64,000 nucleotides of DNA from Nissolia schottii (GCA_003254905.1 QANU01025256.1:124001-188000); one strand, 5' to 3'. Shown: positions 1 to 11,851, counted from the stretch's first letter. A program made the numbers and translations. Notes: generated by a model not told the origin, from the sequence alone.

Positions 1-1240
1 AACTTCATTATCATAAAGAACTTGAGTAGACTTCTTCTCATCCCAAGTCCATGTATTTTCTTCATCGAAAATAACATCGCTAATCACAATTTTCTTTGTC
101 AGAGGATTGTACAACTTGTATGCCTTGGTTGTTTCGTTGACACCAAGGAATATACAATTTTCGCTTTTGTCATCAAGCTTCTTCCTCTTTACATATAGGA
201 CATGTGCATAGGCAATGCACCCAAAAATTCTGAAGTGATCTACAGATAGTCTCCTTCCACTCTAAGCTTCCTTTGGTGTCATATATAGAAGGGAAAGAGT
301 AGGACTCCTATTCAAGACATGGATGCTCTAATTTGTAGCCTCTGGCCAATACTCCTTTGGAATTCTCCCTCTCTCTAGCAAACTATGAAGCATGTTGAAG
401 ATTGTTCTGTTCTTTCTCTCTGACATGCCATTTTGTTGAGGTGTATAGGTAGTGGTGAGCTCTTTATTGATTCCATAACTCTCACGATACTTCTCAATTT
501 CATTTGAGTAATGTTCTCCAACACGATCTATTTGAAGAGTTTTAATGATCTTCCTAGACTAATTTTCAATACAAGTTTTGAAGTTCTTGCATACTGTAAA
601 GGCCTTTGATTTCCCTTGTAAAAAGAAAATCGAAGATTTTCTAGAGTAATCATCAATGATGATGACAAAGTATCTTTTACCTCCCTTGGAAGCTGGAGTT
701 ATAGGACCATAAATGTCATAATGGATTAGCTCTAAGAACTCCTTGGCTCTCCATGACTTGCCTTTCGGGAACTGGGAACGATGTTGTTTTCCAGTGATAC
801 ATTCTTTACAAACTTGAGAGGGAATAACAATTTCAGGAAAACCAGTTACCATAATTTTCTATTGCAGGATCTTCGGTCAACTAAAACCTAAATGACCATA
901 GAAAAATGTGACAACAATGAAGGATCTTTTACTTCCGCCATCAAACAAGGTTGAATACTCTCAATCTTCAATGGGAACAACCTTTTGGAATTTATTTGTA
1001 CAATAGCAACAACTCCCCTAACAGGATTTGAAATCTCATAAGCACCATTTTGGACCATGATAACATATCCCTTTTTCCAGCAATTGACCAACACTCATCA
1101 AATTGCTTTCTGAAGAAGGAACATATATAGCATTAGATATTGTTTTCTATCAAACCATTCTTGGTTTTAATTCTAATATCACATTTTCCCATCACATCCA
1201 TGGTATATTAGATAGGGGGATTTTATGTCTCACTTTATTC
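1..1240 (-). mobile_element. Ty1/copia retrotransposon fragment (GAG-pre-integrase and integrase)
   Basis: Read on the minus strand from about 1240 down to 1, the sequence gives the GAG-pre-integrase region, then an integrase zinc-binding end (VCKECITGKQ), the integrase core (HYDIYGPI and IDDYSRK, around 660-780), the conserved YTPQQNG stretch near 430-450, and the RIFGCIAYAH and CIFLG motifs near 130-230. Several stops and frame breaks lie between these blocks, and no LTR or reverse transcriptase is inside the window, so the fragment continues past the left edge or is truncated there. It is a dead copy of a plant copia polyprotein. Copia identity is firm from motif order; the lineage is not determined. 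Confidence 0.88.
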
Positions 1241-1249
1241 CTCCATATT

Positions 1250-2450
1250 TAAACATTTCAGTTTAAAAATGTGTAGTTTGACACTTAAATTACCTTGTTT
1301 TACACATTGTCCTCTTTATGCCCAATGGTGAGAATTGTTGTGTAATTTTGTCTTTTCACATTGTTTATGTATTTGGGTTATAACATCTTATATAGTAGGA
1401 AAGCTAAGAGGAATCTCTACAACTCTCATGAAGAGCTAAAAAGCTGAATCGATTGTCTACTTGGTTGTTTTTAGCCCTGAAGTCAGAATAGTGATGCTGA
1501 AATTTCATATTGGAGCTGCAACAAAGATTGGGGCATAAATTCTTCACTTGATAAAACTTTAGTCTATTTCATGTAGAATTGAAAGATTCAAAACTTTTTT
1601 GAAGACATTGAAGGTAAGATTGCTCTCTATGACCATTGCAGCGTTGTTTTATCGTTGAAGTGTTCATAGTGTTTTGTATTATTGTAACCCTTATACACGG
1701 CTGCAGCTCTTGTAATGTGTCATACCACTGCAACCTTCTATGGCCACTACAACGGTTGTCTGAGAGCAAATTTGTTGCTTGTGTTGTTCTAAACCCTAAT
1801 TTGAGTGCTTTAGATTATAAATAGACCTAAGATAAAGAACAAAGACACAATATTCTCATTACTTGCCTCCACTTTTATTTTCTGCACTTTTTCCTTTATT
1901 TTCTTTTTGCACTTTAGGTTATGTTTAATAGTGCTTTAGCTTTTTTATTCTATAGATTCAAGGTTTTGGAGCATTTGCATTGACATGTGAGTTCAATTCT
2001 CTTGTTCTTGAATTGTAGCACAAATTTCTATTAAATTTTATTCATGCTCTTTTATTTTAATTCTCCATTCAATTCTCCATTTATTTTCCTATCTTCTTTA
2101 TTTAACTTATGAGTTTGCATACTCCATCCATGGAGGAGTAGTTTCCTAATACCTTGTATGCAGTAATTCTAGGATTAGGATTAAATTGAGATTCAAGTGC
2201 TTAATGCTTGTTCATAATTCCCCCTCCTTCTTTTCTGGTTAATAACATAATGATTGCATGCTATTAGTTAAGATTAATTTCAAATTGATGAATCTTGATG
2301 ATCATAGGATTTATTGAATTAATATTTGTTAGGATTGATAATTTAAATTGATTAATTAGGATTATCCAAGTTGATAAGGGGAATTAGAGATTAATTTGAT
2401 TAGATTAAGTTGTGCGATTGGTTACAAAATTAGCATAGGTAGTTGAGACC
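1250..2450. other. No gene seen; AT-rich intergenic sequence
   Basis: Only short ORFs without recognisable domains occur here. There is no clear LTR, TIR or RNA gene. It separates the copia relic from the L1 relic. Confidence 0.5.
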
Positions 2451-2454
2451 GAGC

Positions 2455-4855
2455 CATCTCATGGAGATTGTCTCTCATTCTTTGTGACTTTCTTTCTCTC
2501 TAGTGTAGGGATTCTCTTCCTTGTGAGTGTGGCGTCCTCTTCTGACCTGTTAAACAAGGGGAAGAATGTGATCACCAACAAGAGTTAGGACCTGAGGATG
2601 ATAAGGGGCGCTCTATTAGGATGTCTAAATTTGTGCTACTGGGGTGTTTGATATCAGTGAGACCATATAATCTATCGGCTATGTGTAAAACAATGGAAAG
2701 GGTATGGAGACCTATGAAGACTATGGAATTCAATCAGTTGGGTGAAGGAGAGAGGGGACATGAAGGAAGCAAAGGAGATGCTGCTCAATCAGTCCATAGT
2801 GAGGAGGTGACAATTGTAGAGTCTAGAGAAGAACAACAGCGCAACAGGAAGAAAAAGGAGGGGGAGATGAATCCTCTAGAATCGGGCCCATCTTTACAAC
2901 AAGCAGGGAAAATTATAAAGAAATAGAAGGATTTTGGCTATAAGGGATACTATAAAAATATTGAGCCTTATTACATTCTGAGGAAGCAAGTAATGGAGAT
3001 TGGTGGGAGGAAAATGGACTAAATTTGAAGATAACAAGGTTACACAGGATATATAAGAGGAGGTTTCTGGGCAACCCCATTAGAAGCCATGAAAATCTTA
3101 GTTTTAAACTTTCGGGGCCTCGAAAATCCATGGGCAGTTTCGGTTCTCTACCTTTTGATAAGTCAATAAAATTTGACATCAATGGTTTCACTGAAACCAC
3201 GTTATCAACAATTAAATTTAGTAGAAACAAAGGGAAGTTTGGTATGTGGTTAGGTTTAGGAGTCAACAATAGTGGGAGGAGTGGTGGGGTAGGGATATGT
3301 GGTGGAATAATGTGAATATCAATATTGTGCATATTATTAGTTCTTTTATTGACACACAGTTGAGTTATTTTGATGGAGGTATGTGGCGATTTACTTTGTT
3401 CTTTGGTGAGTCTATTTCTAGTAATAGACACTATGCATCACAAAGTATGAGAGTCTTCTACTAGTAGAAGGAAACTATGTGGCTTATTAGGGGGATTTTA
3501 ATGAAATTCTAGACTAGAATGAGAATATTGGAGCTCCAAGATCACAGGGGAAAATTCAAGAGTTCAATGATGTTTTGTGTTTTGAGAAGTACAAGTTCAC
3601 TAGAATAACAAGCAAGATTCTCACTATAATGTTCAGGTGAGGTTGGATAGATTCATGGAAAATATAGCTTGGAAGAATTTGTTCCAGGAAGTGAAGGTTT
3701 CCAATTTAGTGGCTCTGATCAATGATCATGTTTTGATTCTCATCACGATGTCCAAATAATGAGTTAATATGCACAGAGGCCAAATAGAGTGGCCTTTTTG
3801 GTTTGAGGAGGTGCGAGCTAGGGAGAAACAAATTGATGAAATTATCTAGGATGGGTGAACCTTGAAGGATGGTTATGGGCAGTAGTAAGGAATCTTAGTG
3901 AAAATCCAAGAAGTGGATGAGGAATTAAGGGTTTGGAACACCAACACTTTTGGCCATGTGGGAAGGAAAATAAAAAATATTTAGAAAGATTTCAAAGTAT
4001 ATTTGGTGTCCACCAACACTAGAAAATCTGAAATATTTGAAGAAGAAAAATGGAGAGTTGAATAAGCTTCCAAGTAGGAAAGAATTAATGTGGAAACAAT
4101 GTTCTCGGGTTACTTGGCTTAAGGAAAGGAATTCCAACATGAAATTGTTCCATGAACGAGCTTCAACAAGGAAACGGAAGAACAAAATATTGAAGTTACA
4201 AGATGACCAAGGAGTTACTAAGAATAGTCTGGAGGAAATTGAGAAGGTAGCTAAAAATAATTTTACATGTAATTTTACCTCTTCTAATCCCCAAAACCCA
4301 ACACAATTTTTGTAGGGGCAGTTTAATACCCTTGATGAATAGGAACGTGAATTTCTTAACGTGCCTTTCTCACGGGGTGAAGTTCAAGAGACTTTGTTTC
4401 AAATAGGGCAAACCAAGGCATTAGTCCCGGATGGTATGCCAATATTGTTTTTCCATAAATACTGGCAAAGGACTCTTTGAAGAAAAAATTAACAAGACAT
4501 TCATCATGCTCATCCCAAAAAAAAGGCAATCACATGAGTATGACTCAGTTTCAACCCATTTATGTTTGTAACATGATATGCAAAGTAATAAGCAAGATGC
4601 TCGCTAATCGGCTTAAAGCTATATTGCCTTGTAAAGCTATATTGCCTTCTGTAATTTTAGATTCTTAGAGTGATTTTTTTTATATAATAGACTAATCACA
4701 AATAATATCCTTATAGCGTATGAGCTAGATCATGCTCTAAGAAAAAGGAGATCTGGAAAAGAAGGTTATGCCACCATAAAGCTTAACATGAACAGAGGCA
4801 TATGATGAAGTGAAATGGAGTTTCGTTGAAGCAATTATGAGGTGGTAGGGGCATT
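2455..4855 (+). mobile_element. Degenerate L1-type LINE (ORF1, endonuclease and RT remnants)
   Basis: The ORF at 2621-2926 resembles the start of plant L1 ORF1 (DUF4283 type: LLGCLISVRPYN followed by MERVWRPMKTMEF). ORF2 begins at 3089 with MKILVLNFRGLENP, the usual first residues of the L1 apurinic-like endonuclease. A GDFNEILD-like block follows near 3490-3520, with stops around it. The linker between endonuclease and RT is at 4037-4315 (WLKERNSNMKLFHERASTRKRKN). RT remnants are at 4480-4855, including PKK, ISKMLANRLK and a damaged copy of the KLDMSKAYD block. Many frameshifts and stops show it is dead. The sequence switches abruptly to gypsy-like sequence after about 4860. Confidence 0.85.
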
Positions 4856-4934
4856 GAAAGAGAAAAAGAAGAAGAAAAAGGGGGAGCCTCAGCTGATACC
4901 TAGGAAAAGTGAATTTCGCTATCTTGACGAGGTT

Positions 4935-5430
4935 TTCCTACTTGAATAAAGTGAGAGATGTGCAATGATGGTCAAGGAAAAGTTTTTGAAGAAGAAGGAT
5001 CCTATGTTACTACAATTAGTGCCACCATAAACTGGTATAACTCCCACAATTGCCTATTGAATTCAGGATATGGAGTTAACGTGATGCCACTATCAATTTA
5101 TGAGTTGAAGCCTACTATGGTTGTGTTGGAGTTAGTTGACACCAATATGACCTATGTTTACGGGATAGCAGATGATGTGGAATTTGTGATAGGAAACCCG
5201 ACTTTGCCTATTAACTTCTACAGTCTTGACACTATGCATGAGGGAGAATACCCCATCATTTTAGGTAGCCCTATCCAAGCTACTAGTGGGGCAGCTCTAA
5301 ACTTTGAAAGGGGACTAGCAGTCTTGGATGAAGTCATAGAGGAAATTGCATACCCATTCCAACCTCCACCTCCAAGTAGGGGGTTGGAACAGGCTAGGCC
5401 AGGTCACGCACTAAACATGCCAAGCGTGTA
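4935..5430 (+). mobile_element. Ty3/gypsy aspartic-protease-like fragment
   Basis: The ORF at 4958-5449 reads through a retropepsin-like region: CLLNSGYGVNVMPLSIYE is the equivalent of the family LLD(L/S)GAS.N.MPLS block, and GEYPIILGSPIQAT is the equivalent of the IILGRPF.AT block. The catalytic Asp of the D(S/T)G motif is Asn here (LNSGYG), so this copy should be inactive as a protease. No gag, RT or LTR is attached, and L1 sequence lies directly to the left. The function is inferred from motif pattern only. Confidence 0.7.
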
Positions 5431-5805
5431 TCATAAATTTTTGGCCTGAGCTTGGCCTATTACCTATCAAAGGTCTTTCTTTCGGCTTGACCTGACCTAT
5501 TTTTGTGACATCCCATAAATGTCACCGACACTCAAGGGACCAGTTCCCTTACAAAAGCCTCTAACATCACATGATTTTCATAAAAATGTTCTTTTAAATA
5601 AATAGTAAAATCCACCAATTACACTAACTGGTCTTTAATGAAAGAACTAAACTATTACATAAAATATTTTTTAAATAAATATGGAAAATAATGCTTAACC
5701 ATTTTCTACCTGTGTTCTAATAGAGCACTCTAAACTGACATAACTAAACAACTATTAAACACCTCACTACAAAGTGAAGCTCATCAATAATCTAATATGC
5801 TAGAA

Positions 5806-6218
5806 TCTACTATATAAGAAGGAAACACGACATTGCATGAAAATTTGAAGAAATGTTACATTGCACGGGAATTGGAAGAAAATATGATATTGTACGAGAA
5901 TATTAATGCAACCTGTCATTGTGTAAAAATTGAAAGAAAATGTGACATCAAAACTAAAAACAAATGTAGCACGAACACAAAAAGGAAGTAGTGTTGTACG
6001 AAAATTAAATGCAAATGTAACACGGGACAAAAATTTGAAAAAAAACAAAGTCTTATGTTTATAATTCTTTTTATTAAGTCTTATGTTTATAATTCTTTTT
6101 ATTATTATAACTAATTTTATAATAGTAAATAAATTATACAGATTACATAATTAGTAATAATATATTAATAAATAAGTTTTAGAAAATGTTGCCCTGCGTT
6201 GCACGGGGTCAACGCTAG
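5806..6218 (+). mobile_element. Small non-autonomous Helitron
   Basis: The element starts TCTACTATATAAG at 5806 and ends CTAG at 6215-6218. It is flanked by host A (5805) and T (6219), the A^T insertion expected of Helitrons. About 10 bases before the end is a GC-rich imperfect hairpin (6192-6208, CCCTGCG..TTGCACGGGG), as plant Helitrons have. It is 413 bp, AT-rich inside, with no Rep/helicase coding. It has no TIR or target duplication, consistent with the class. It lies about 300 bp upstream of the PRP38 start codon, so it may form part of the distal promoter. Confidence 0.75.
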
Positions 6219-6279
6219 TTGCAAACGTATCTCTCATGTCCGGTGGGAATTTTGGTGTTTCTGACTGGGCTTGATGACC

Positions 6280-6523
6280 ATATGGCCCTGGGCTTTGGGC
6301 CCAAAAGGCCCACTGTAGTGGAAGAACCTGACTGTGAGCACTGGTGGCTTTGTGCCATATGCACCATCGTGCAGCCGATATTGGATCACTCTGTGGGGCA
6401 TAGGCAGCCATATATAGCCATATACTTTCTTAATTGTTCTAACTTCCTGTACTAGCTTTCAGGGGGAAGGGATTAGGGTTTTTCCATCCAATCCAATTTC
6501 ACCCTGCATCATTTACAACACCA
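6280..6523 (+). promoter_or_regulatory. PRP38 promoter and 5' UTR with site II-like and telo-box motifs
   Basis: Between the Helitron and the ATG lie GGGCTTTGGGCCCAAAAGGCCC (about 6291-6312), containing TGGGCC/GGCCCA site II-type elements, and ATTAGGGTTTTT (6471-6482), a telo-box (AAACCCTAA on the other strand). Site II plus telo-box is typical of plant genes for translation, splicing and cell growth. A TATATA run at 6411-6416 could act as a TATA box. The role is inferred from motif knowledge. Confidence 0.5.
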
Positions 6524-9500
6524 ATGGCGAATCGCACGGACCCCGCTGCGAAGAGCATAAGAGGTACGAACCCTCAGAACCTAGTGGAGAAGATCCTGCG
6601 TTCGAAGATCTACCAGCACACCTACTGGAAGGAACAATGCTTCGGCCTCACGGCGGAGACCCTCGTCGACAAGGCAATGGAGCTCGACCACCTCGGCGGC
6701 ACCTACGGCGGCAACCGCAAGCCCACCCCCTTTATGTGCCTCATCATGAAGATGCTCCAGATCCAGCCCGAGAAGGAAATCGTCATCGAGTTCATCAAGA
6801 ACGAGGATTACAAGTACTTATTTCCCTTCCTCCCTGTCAATGCGTAACCCTTATTCTTCTCTTTTGTATACTTTTGCTTCGAGTCGAGTTAGTCTAACAG
6901 GGGATAAAGCTATTTGGCATAGAGTGTTAGTCCCTCTGATTTATTATTGTTTTTGTTTTCTCAGATTATTTTGTATCCCTACTATTTTTGGGTGCTTCGG
7001 GTTTAACCCAAGGTGTCTTAATCTAAGCATGGATTCGTTTTGGGTTTTATTTTTTGTTGTGTGGCTTCTGAATTTGTTTCGTATTTTTATTTTTGTTTGA
7101 TGTGGAATGCAGATATGTGAGGGTGCTTGGGGCTTTTTATTTGCGCATTACTGGTACTGATGTTGATGTGTACCGATATCTGGAGCCCCTTTACAATGAC
7201 TACAGAAAACTGAGGCGGAAGTTAGCTGATGGACGTAAGATACCAGTGTTATTTTTTAAATTTTTGCAGAAAAATTGTACTTAGGCATGTCTCTTTCTAA
7301 TGATTTTATGGACAACTCTTTTGTACCTAATTTGTATTTGTTGCTGCTCTTGGTGTTGTAGAATTCACATTGACACACGTGGATGAGGTCATTGATGAGC
7401 TTCTCATAAAAGATTATTCCTGTGATATTGCTTTGCCACGCATCAAAAAAAGGTGTGTGTGTTTTACTTTTATTTTAGCTTCTCCATTGGAATTGTTTGT
7501 TTATAGAGCTTTTGGGGAATCTTCTGTTATCTGTCTGTGCTTCAATGATCAATTTTTTCTATCGTCCTTCTTTGTGTGTGTGATTGCTTGGTAGCATTTG
7601 AGCAATGGATAAAATGTCTGTTTCCGGTGATTATGCCTTGCTTTTCCACCCTCTTCTGTATCCATTGTTGTTTTCTTTGTGCTGGACTGGATCTGAAAGA
7701 TAAGATATATGCATCACCTGTTGTGTAGACCTTTTGAAAAATCATTTTTGTGTGACTGTGGAATGTAGGAGTTGAAATCAAACGCCTGAAATCAAATCGA
7801 GTTCATTGGTATGTTTGTATCTTAACTGACGAAATTATTTCCACCCCTCTTCAGGAAATACTAGCAAGGATTGGGAGTGTGGGTTCTGATAGTTTTTTCA
7901 CTTGTAGAATATGGGAGTTGATGTGGTGACTTCTTTCAAAATTTAAATTCCTGAATGCTGCTGAGCTATCTGTAATGTGTTTGAAATTGAGATTTGAGTA
8001 ATTTTCCCTGGTTGTTCTACCATGCACAAAAAAATGGTTTTTATGCTATCTTCTGGAGTTTTTTATTTGGGAAGGTCTTGATTTGTGTGATCTGCGTGAA
8101 CAGATTATAATAAACATTTTTTTTGTCTAGTGTAAGAGTTGAAATCCAACATTTGAAAACAAACTGGCTCCTAGAAACCTCCTTACATTTCACAGTCATA
8201 CAAAATTGTTTTAGGTTTTGTGTAGTATAAACATTTGTTTTGTTTGGCATTTATTTTAGGTTTTGTGTTCTGTTTTCTATAGGTGGACTCTTGAATCTCT
8301 TGGTTCACTAGAACTTAGGCGAAGTGCACTTGAAGAAGATTTTGAGGAGGAAGAAGAGAAAGAGGATAATGACCAACCTGCTGATGAGCTAGAAGATAGG
8401 GGTTACGAAAAGGTTTCCTTCCTAATTAGAAGATATCTTTTTTTTTTTAAATCATAATTATTGAATGTAAGCGGTTCTGATGTTTTAATTTAATTATTGA
8501 ATAATTTGCACTTTACAGGATTATTATCGTGGGCGGAGCCCTACAAGGGAAAGAGATAGGGATAGAAGACGTGACAATCATAGACACAGGTACTGTTCGC
8601 TCCTTGCAAGTGTTTAACTTAGTATGGATTTATATGGGAATGGATCCTCTCATGTTAAATTTGGTTATGATATGAGAGAGGAAGACACATTTTGAATTGG
8701 GTCCTACCATTTTAAGTGGGCTCCATTTGTTTAAAATTTGTGCCTTTTTTTCTCATAACATGATTAAACATGACCAAATTTAACATGAGAGGATCCATTC
8801 CTGGATTTATATAGATGTGGATCAGTCATTTAAATAGGCTTTCTGGCTTCTTTGCTACTATAGGAGTGTATCTTGGCCCGTGGGTCTAAAGCCCTAATTC
8901 AATCATAATGTTCTTATATGTATAATAGTGTGATTTTAGGAAAGTCTTGAGTTTTCTTTGCTGCAATTTAATGAACCATATTGGAAGCAGTTATTGAAGT
9001 TTGCACACTGCAACACACACACACACACTATATTTATATCATATCCTCTATAAAGTTATACTTAAAATTCCACTCTGGCAACCAGAGCCATTTGTGGTAT
9101 ACAACTGCTTCCTATAGTAAAATTCTGTGATCCTGCCAGGTTTCTCTGCACTGACAGTGTGCAGTGAGAAGTATGATGGGTCAGACAATTATGTTGTATC
9201 AGTAAATGATGCTAATGATCATGGTCTTATTGGATTTATCCTTTTGATATATTTGTTGCATCATTTTTCTTCTTTTGTAATCTTAATCTTAAATTTGTTT
9301 TCATGGTTGTCAATAAACCAGTTGCTGCAGCAACTGGTTTCCCAAAATTTGATTTGTTGCTTATCCTTTTCTCTATGAATTTTCTATTGCAAATATATCA
9401 GCATGTTGTTTGATATCTCATCTTGTCAACATGTGAATGAGCTATTGAAAGAGTTAATTGTAAATTTCATGTTGAGGAAGACCTATTGTTGTAAAGTGAC

Positions 9501-10306
9501 AAATGTCATTTCTGATTATAAGGACTGAATTACATTGCATGTCCAACTGAATGGTGGTGTAATTGCGGCTGGTAGTTAAAGCATAACGGTTGCTTATCAT
9601 TTTGATATGTTGATGATTTTATTTCCTTCCTTGATGTTGTCATGTGCATTAAAATATCAAACAGATCATGTGTAGCAGTTATATTTTGTTGGTTATCAGT
9701 TCCTTCCTTGTATCTTTAGAATGATGTGACTGCCACTTAGATCTAAGATATATGGTCTTTAGGGATGAATTTTGTTGGGCTGTCAAGTTACACTTACATT
9801 TACATTTACCTTTTGATGTCCTTTTTCACAGGGATCGTGACTATGACAGAGATTATGATCGAGATTATGATAGAGAGCGTGGACGTGGCAGAGACAGAGA
9901 CAGAGACAGGGATAAGGAAAGGGACAGAGATAGGGAGAGGGACAGAGACAGAGACAGGTATCGTCTGAGGGAAGAAAAAGATTATGGTCGTGAGAGAGAG
10001 GGTAGGGAGCGGGAGAGGAGAGACAGAGACCGTGATCGTGGAAGGCGTAGGAGCTACTCCAGGAGTCGAAGTAGGAGTAGGGATCGGAAGGAACATGACG
10101 GTGGTGACTACAGAAAGAGACATGCTCGGAGCAGCATAAGTCCTAGGAGGCATGGAGATGGACATGAGGATGGTGAACCAAAGAGAAAGAAGGAGAAGAA
10201 AGAAAAGAGGGAAAAGAAGGATGACGGGACTGACCACCCAGATCCAGAAATTGCAGAAGCAAATAGGCTACGAGCATCCCTGGGCTTGAAACCACTTAAG
10301 GTCTGA
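6524..10306 (+). CDS. PRP38: PRP38 family pre-mRNA splicing factor, RS-rich C-terminus
   Basis: Exons 6524-6813, 7113-7234, 7362-7452, 8283-8412, 8519-8589 and 9832-10306 join in frame with GT-AG introns, giving 1179 nt and 392 aa. Residues 1 to about 170 are the PRP38 domain ([54 protein letters not shown]). Next comes an acidic stretch ([14 protein letters not shown]), then a long Arg-Asp/Glu/Ser-rich tail from about residue 215, with RDRD and SRSRSRSR runs. The last residues, [15 protein letters not shown], resemble the Hub1-interaction (HIND) motif known from Snu66 and plant Prp38. PRP38 is a nuclear U4/U6.U5 tri-snRNP or B-complex protein needed for spliceosome activation. The start codon is the first in-frame ATG and matches the family N-terminus. 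Intron 5 (8590-9831) hosts a MITE. Confidence 0.95.
8625..8812. mobile_element. Mutator-type MITE in PRP38 intron 5
   Basis: The body at 8637-8801 has near-perfect inverted ends of about 33 bp (GGAATGGATCCTCTCATG... and its complement). It is flanked by an identical 11-bp direct repeat, TGGATTTATAT, at 8625-8635 and 8802-8812. TIR length and a 9-11 bp duplication fit a Mutator-like MITE. The interior of about 100 bp is non-coding. Confidence 0.75.
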
Positions 10307-11320
10307 TCAGTCTGTGTCTGAAATCACTGAAGATCCATAGAAAAAGCGGTTAATGCATGTTACGTTATAATTTGTGGCACTTGATGCATTTTTCTTGCTC
10401 AGTAGCAACTATCAAGTCAAAAGGAGAAATATGTCGCATGAGTATTAATTATATGCTGCTTCACTAGCTTGAGCTTGGTTGTCCATATTGTCTCTCTGCG
10501 TGGACAAATCTATGTAGTGTAATTGTTGGTTTGTCTTTGAGCCGAGGTATCAAATTTCTGTGGGTTTGGTTGCCTTTATTTGATGAGACCATATCTAAAG
10601 CCTCTGGGATGAAAATTTGAACTGCAAGAACTTTCGGCAGCCGTATTTGTATATAATCAACTCATCAAGTTTAATGGGCTGAACATTGTGATTTGATTAA
10701 GAATTCGGAGAACATCACTTGATGCTAGATCTTTTAGTGTTTGGATAATTTGGACACAGTTTATTGCAGAAGCAATTTAGAATTCATCATCTGTTCGGTT
10801 AGCTTAGTATGCAGGCATTGAAATCATTGGATATTATGCCATGCGATAATCACCGCGTTAAAATCCTGTTCCTACGACAATTAGTACCAATGTCATGGGT
10901 CCACTAAAGTAATTGACAATGTTGATAATTTTCATGTTCCCTTTCACATTACATCATTCCCTATGCCTTTCATTTACTAGTTGATTAGTATTGGTACTGG
11001 GAAAAAAAAACCCTTCCTTTTTCTTCTATATCTTCAATGTTGAATGGAATGTAAATGACTGGCAGTAATTACACAGAACACCTATTCGAATGATGAAAAC
11101 TATAGCAGTTCTTTATGCAGAATAGAAAGTTGCGATGAACATATAGTTACGAAACTAATGACCGACTTCAAGAAAAGAAATCGTGATCCCTCAACGAAAT
11201 ATAAATCCTGGTAAACAAAGAAAAAGAGACTGGAAGGAGCGGACATGGCATGGTGCCCTTGTCAAGGGGCTGCCTCTGGCAAATGAAGACCATTGTTGTC
11301 ATACCTTAGGGTACCAGAAG
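10307..11320. other. PRP38 3' UTR, then sequence without a recognisable gene
   Basis: The first few hundred bases should be PRP38 3' UTR; no sharp poly(A) signal can be chosen by eye. Beyond about 10,700 there is no coding or repeat structure that I recognise. Confidence 0.45.
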
Positions 11321-11323
11321 TAC

Positions 11324-11851
11324 TCAAGGCAAGGGCTTGCACCTCGCTCCCATGAGAATTCTTTTTTTGCAGAGTTCCGATACTCCCTCATCAACTTTCT
11401 CTGTCGCTTTCTTTCTCGTCATCATCAGAGATCTCATCATCTTCAGCTTCACGCGAATGACCAGTACTCTGGACGGAATCCTGACCAATCGCCACAAACT
11501 CGCCCTCCTCCTCGCTCGTCCAAACCTGGTCACAACAGCGCCGTCATCGCACTGCACGTCACCACTAGTTGTATAATTCGTCCCCGTTTTGGCCTTGATG
11601 AAATTATTCCATCCTTTCTTCTTCTCCTCCAGGAAACTCAATAAACGGTGGTTCAGTTTTCTGACACGCTTCGTTTTCTTTTTGTTGTTCTTTCCTTCAA
11701 CCACTACGCCCTCGGGCTCCAAAGTCTCCTCCTCAAGTTTAAGAAGCTGAGATAATGCATTCTTTCCCAACCCCTTTCTTTCACTAGCAGCACCGGGGTT
11801 GTCTTCAATGTGTGACTGACACTTCCTCTGCTGCATCTTTGTGATCACCAA
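11324..11851 (-). CDS. Unassigned basic ORF, possibly a gene or gene remnant
   Basis: A 175-codon minus-strand ORF starts at 11851. I do not recognise the product. Its N-terminal part is charged (a KNNKKKTKRVRKLNHR segment, about residues 53-68, looks like a nuclear localisation signal), followed by a likely helix (LLSFLEEKKKGWNNFIKAKT). After about residue 105 the frame becomes Arg/Leu/Met-rich and poor in plausible composition. Over the same bases a second minus-strand frame reads an acidic tail (TSEEEGEFVAIGQD... DDEISDDDEKESDRES, then a stop near 11,378). This suggests a frameshift or missed intron near 11,540, so that the real protein would end in the acidic tail. No transposon protein resemblance was seen. 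It could be an expressed small nuclear protein or a decayed exon. Confidence 0.4.
   Translation of the reverse strand: MVITKMQQRKCQSHIEDNPGAASERKGLGKNALSQLLKLEEETLEPEGVVVEGKNNKKKTKRVRKLNHRLLSFLEEKKKGWNNFIKAKTGTNYTTSGDVQCDDGAVVTRFGRARRRASLWRLVRIPSRVLVIRVKLKMMRSLMMTRKKATEKVDEGVSELCKKRILMGARCKPLP

Noticed and set aside
5514..5805. TGTGACATCCC start as a gypsy LTR between the protease relic and the Helitron
   Set aside because: The 5' terminus is suggestive, but no matching 3' terminus, partner LTR or primer-binding site is visible.
9752..10306. Single-exon Arg/Asp-rich gene on the plus strand starting at 9752, or a minus-strand 143-codon ORF over the same bases
   Set aside because: The first 80 bases are intron with a TTTCACAG acceptor. 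The real exon begins at 9832 and joins the PRP38 frame. The minus ORF is a shadow of the repetitive RS-coding sequence.
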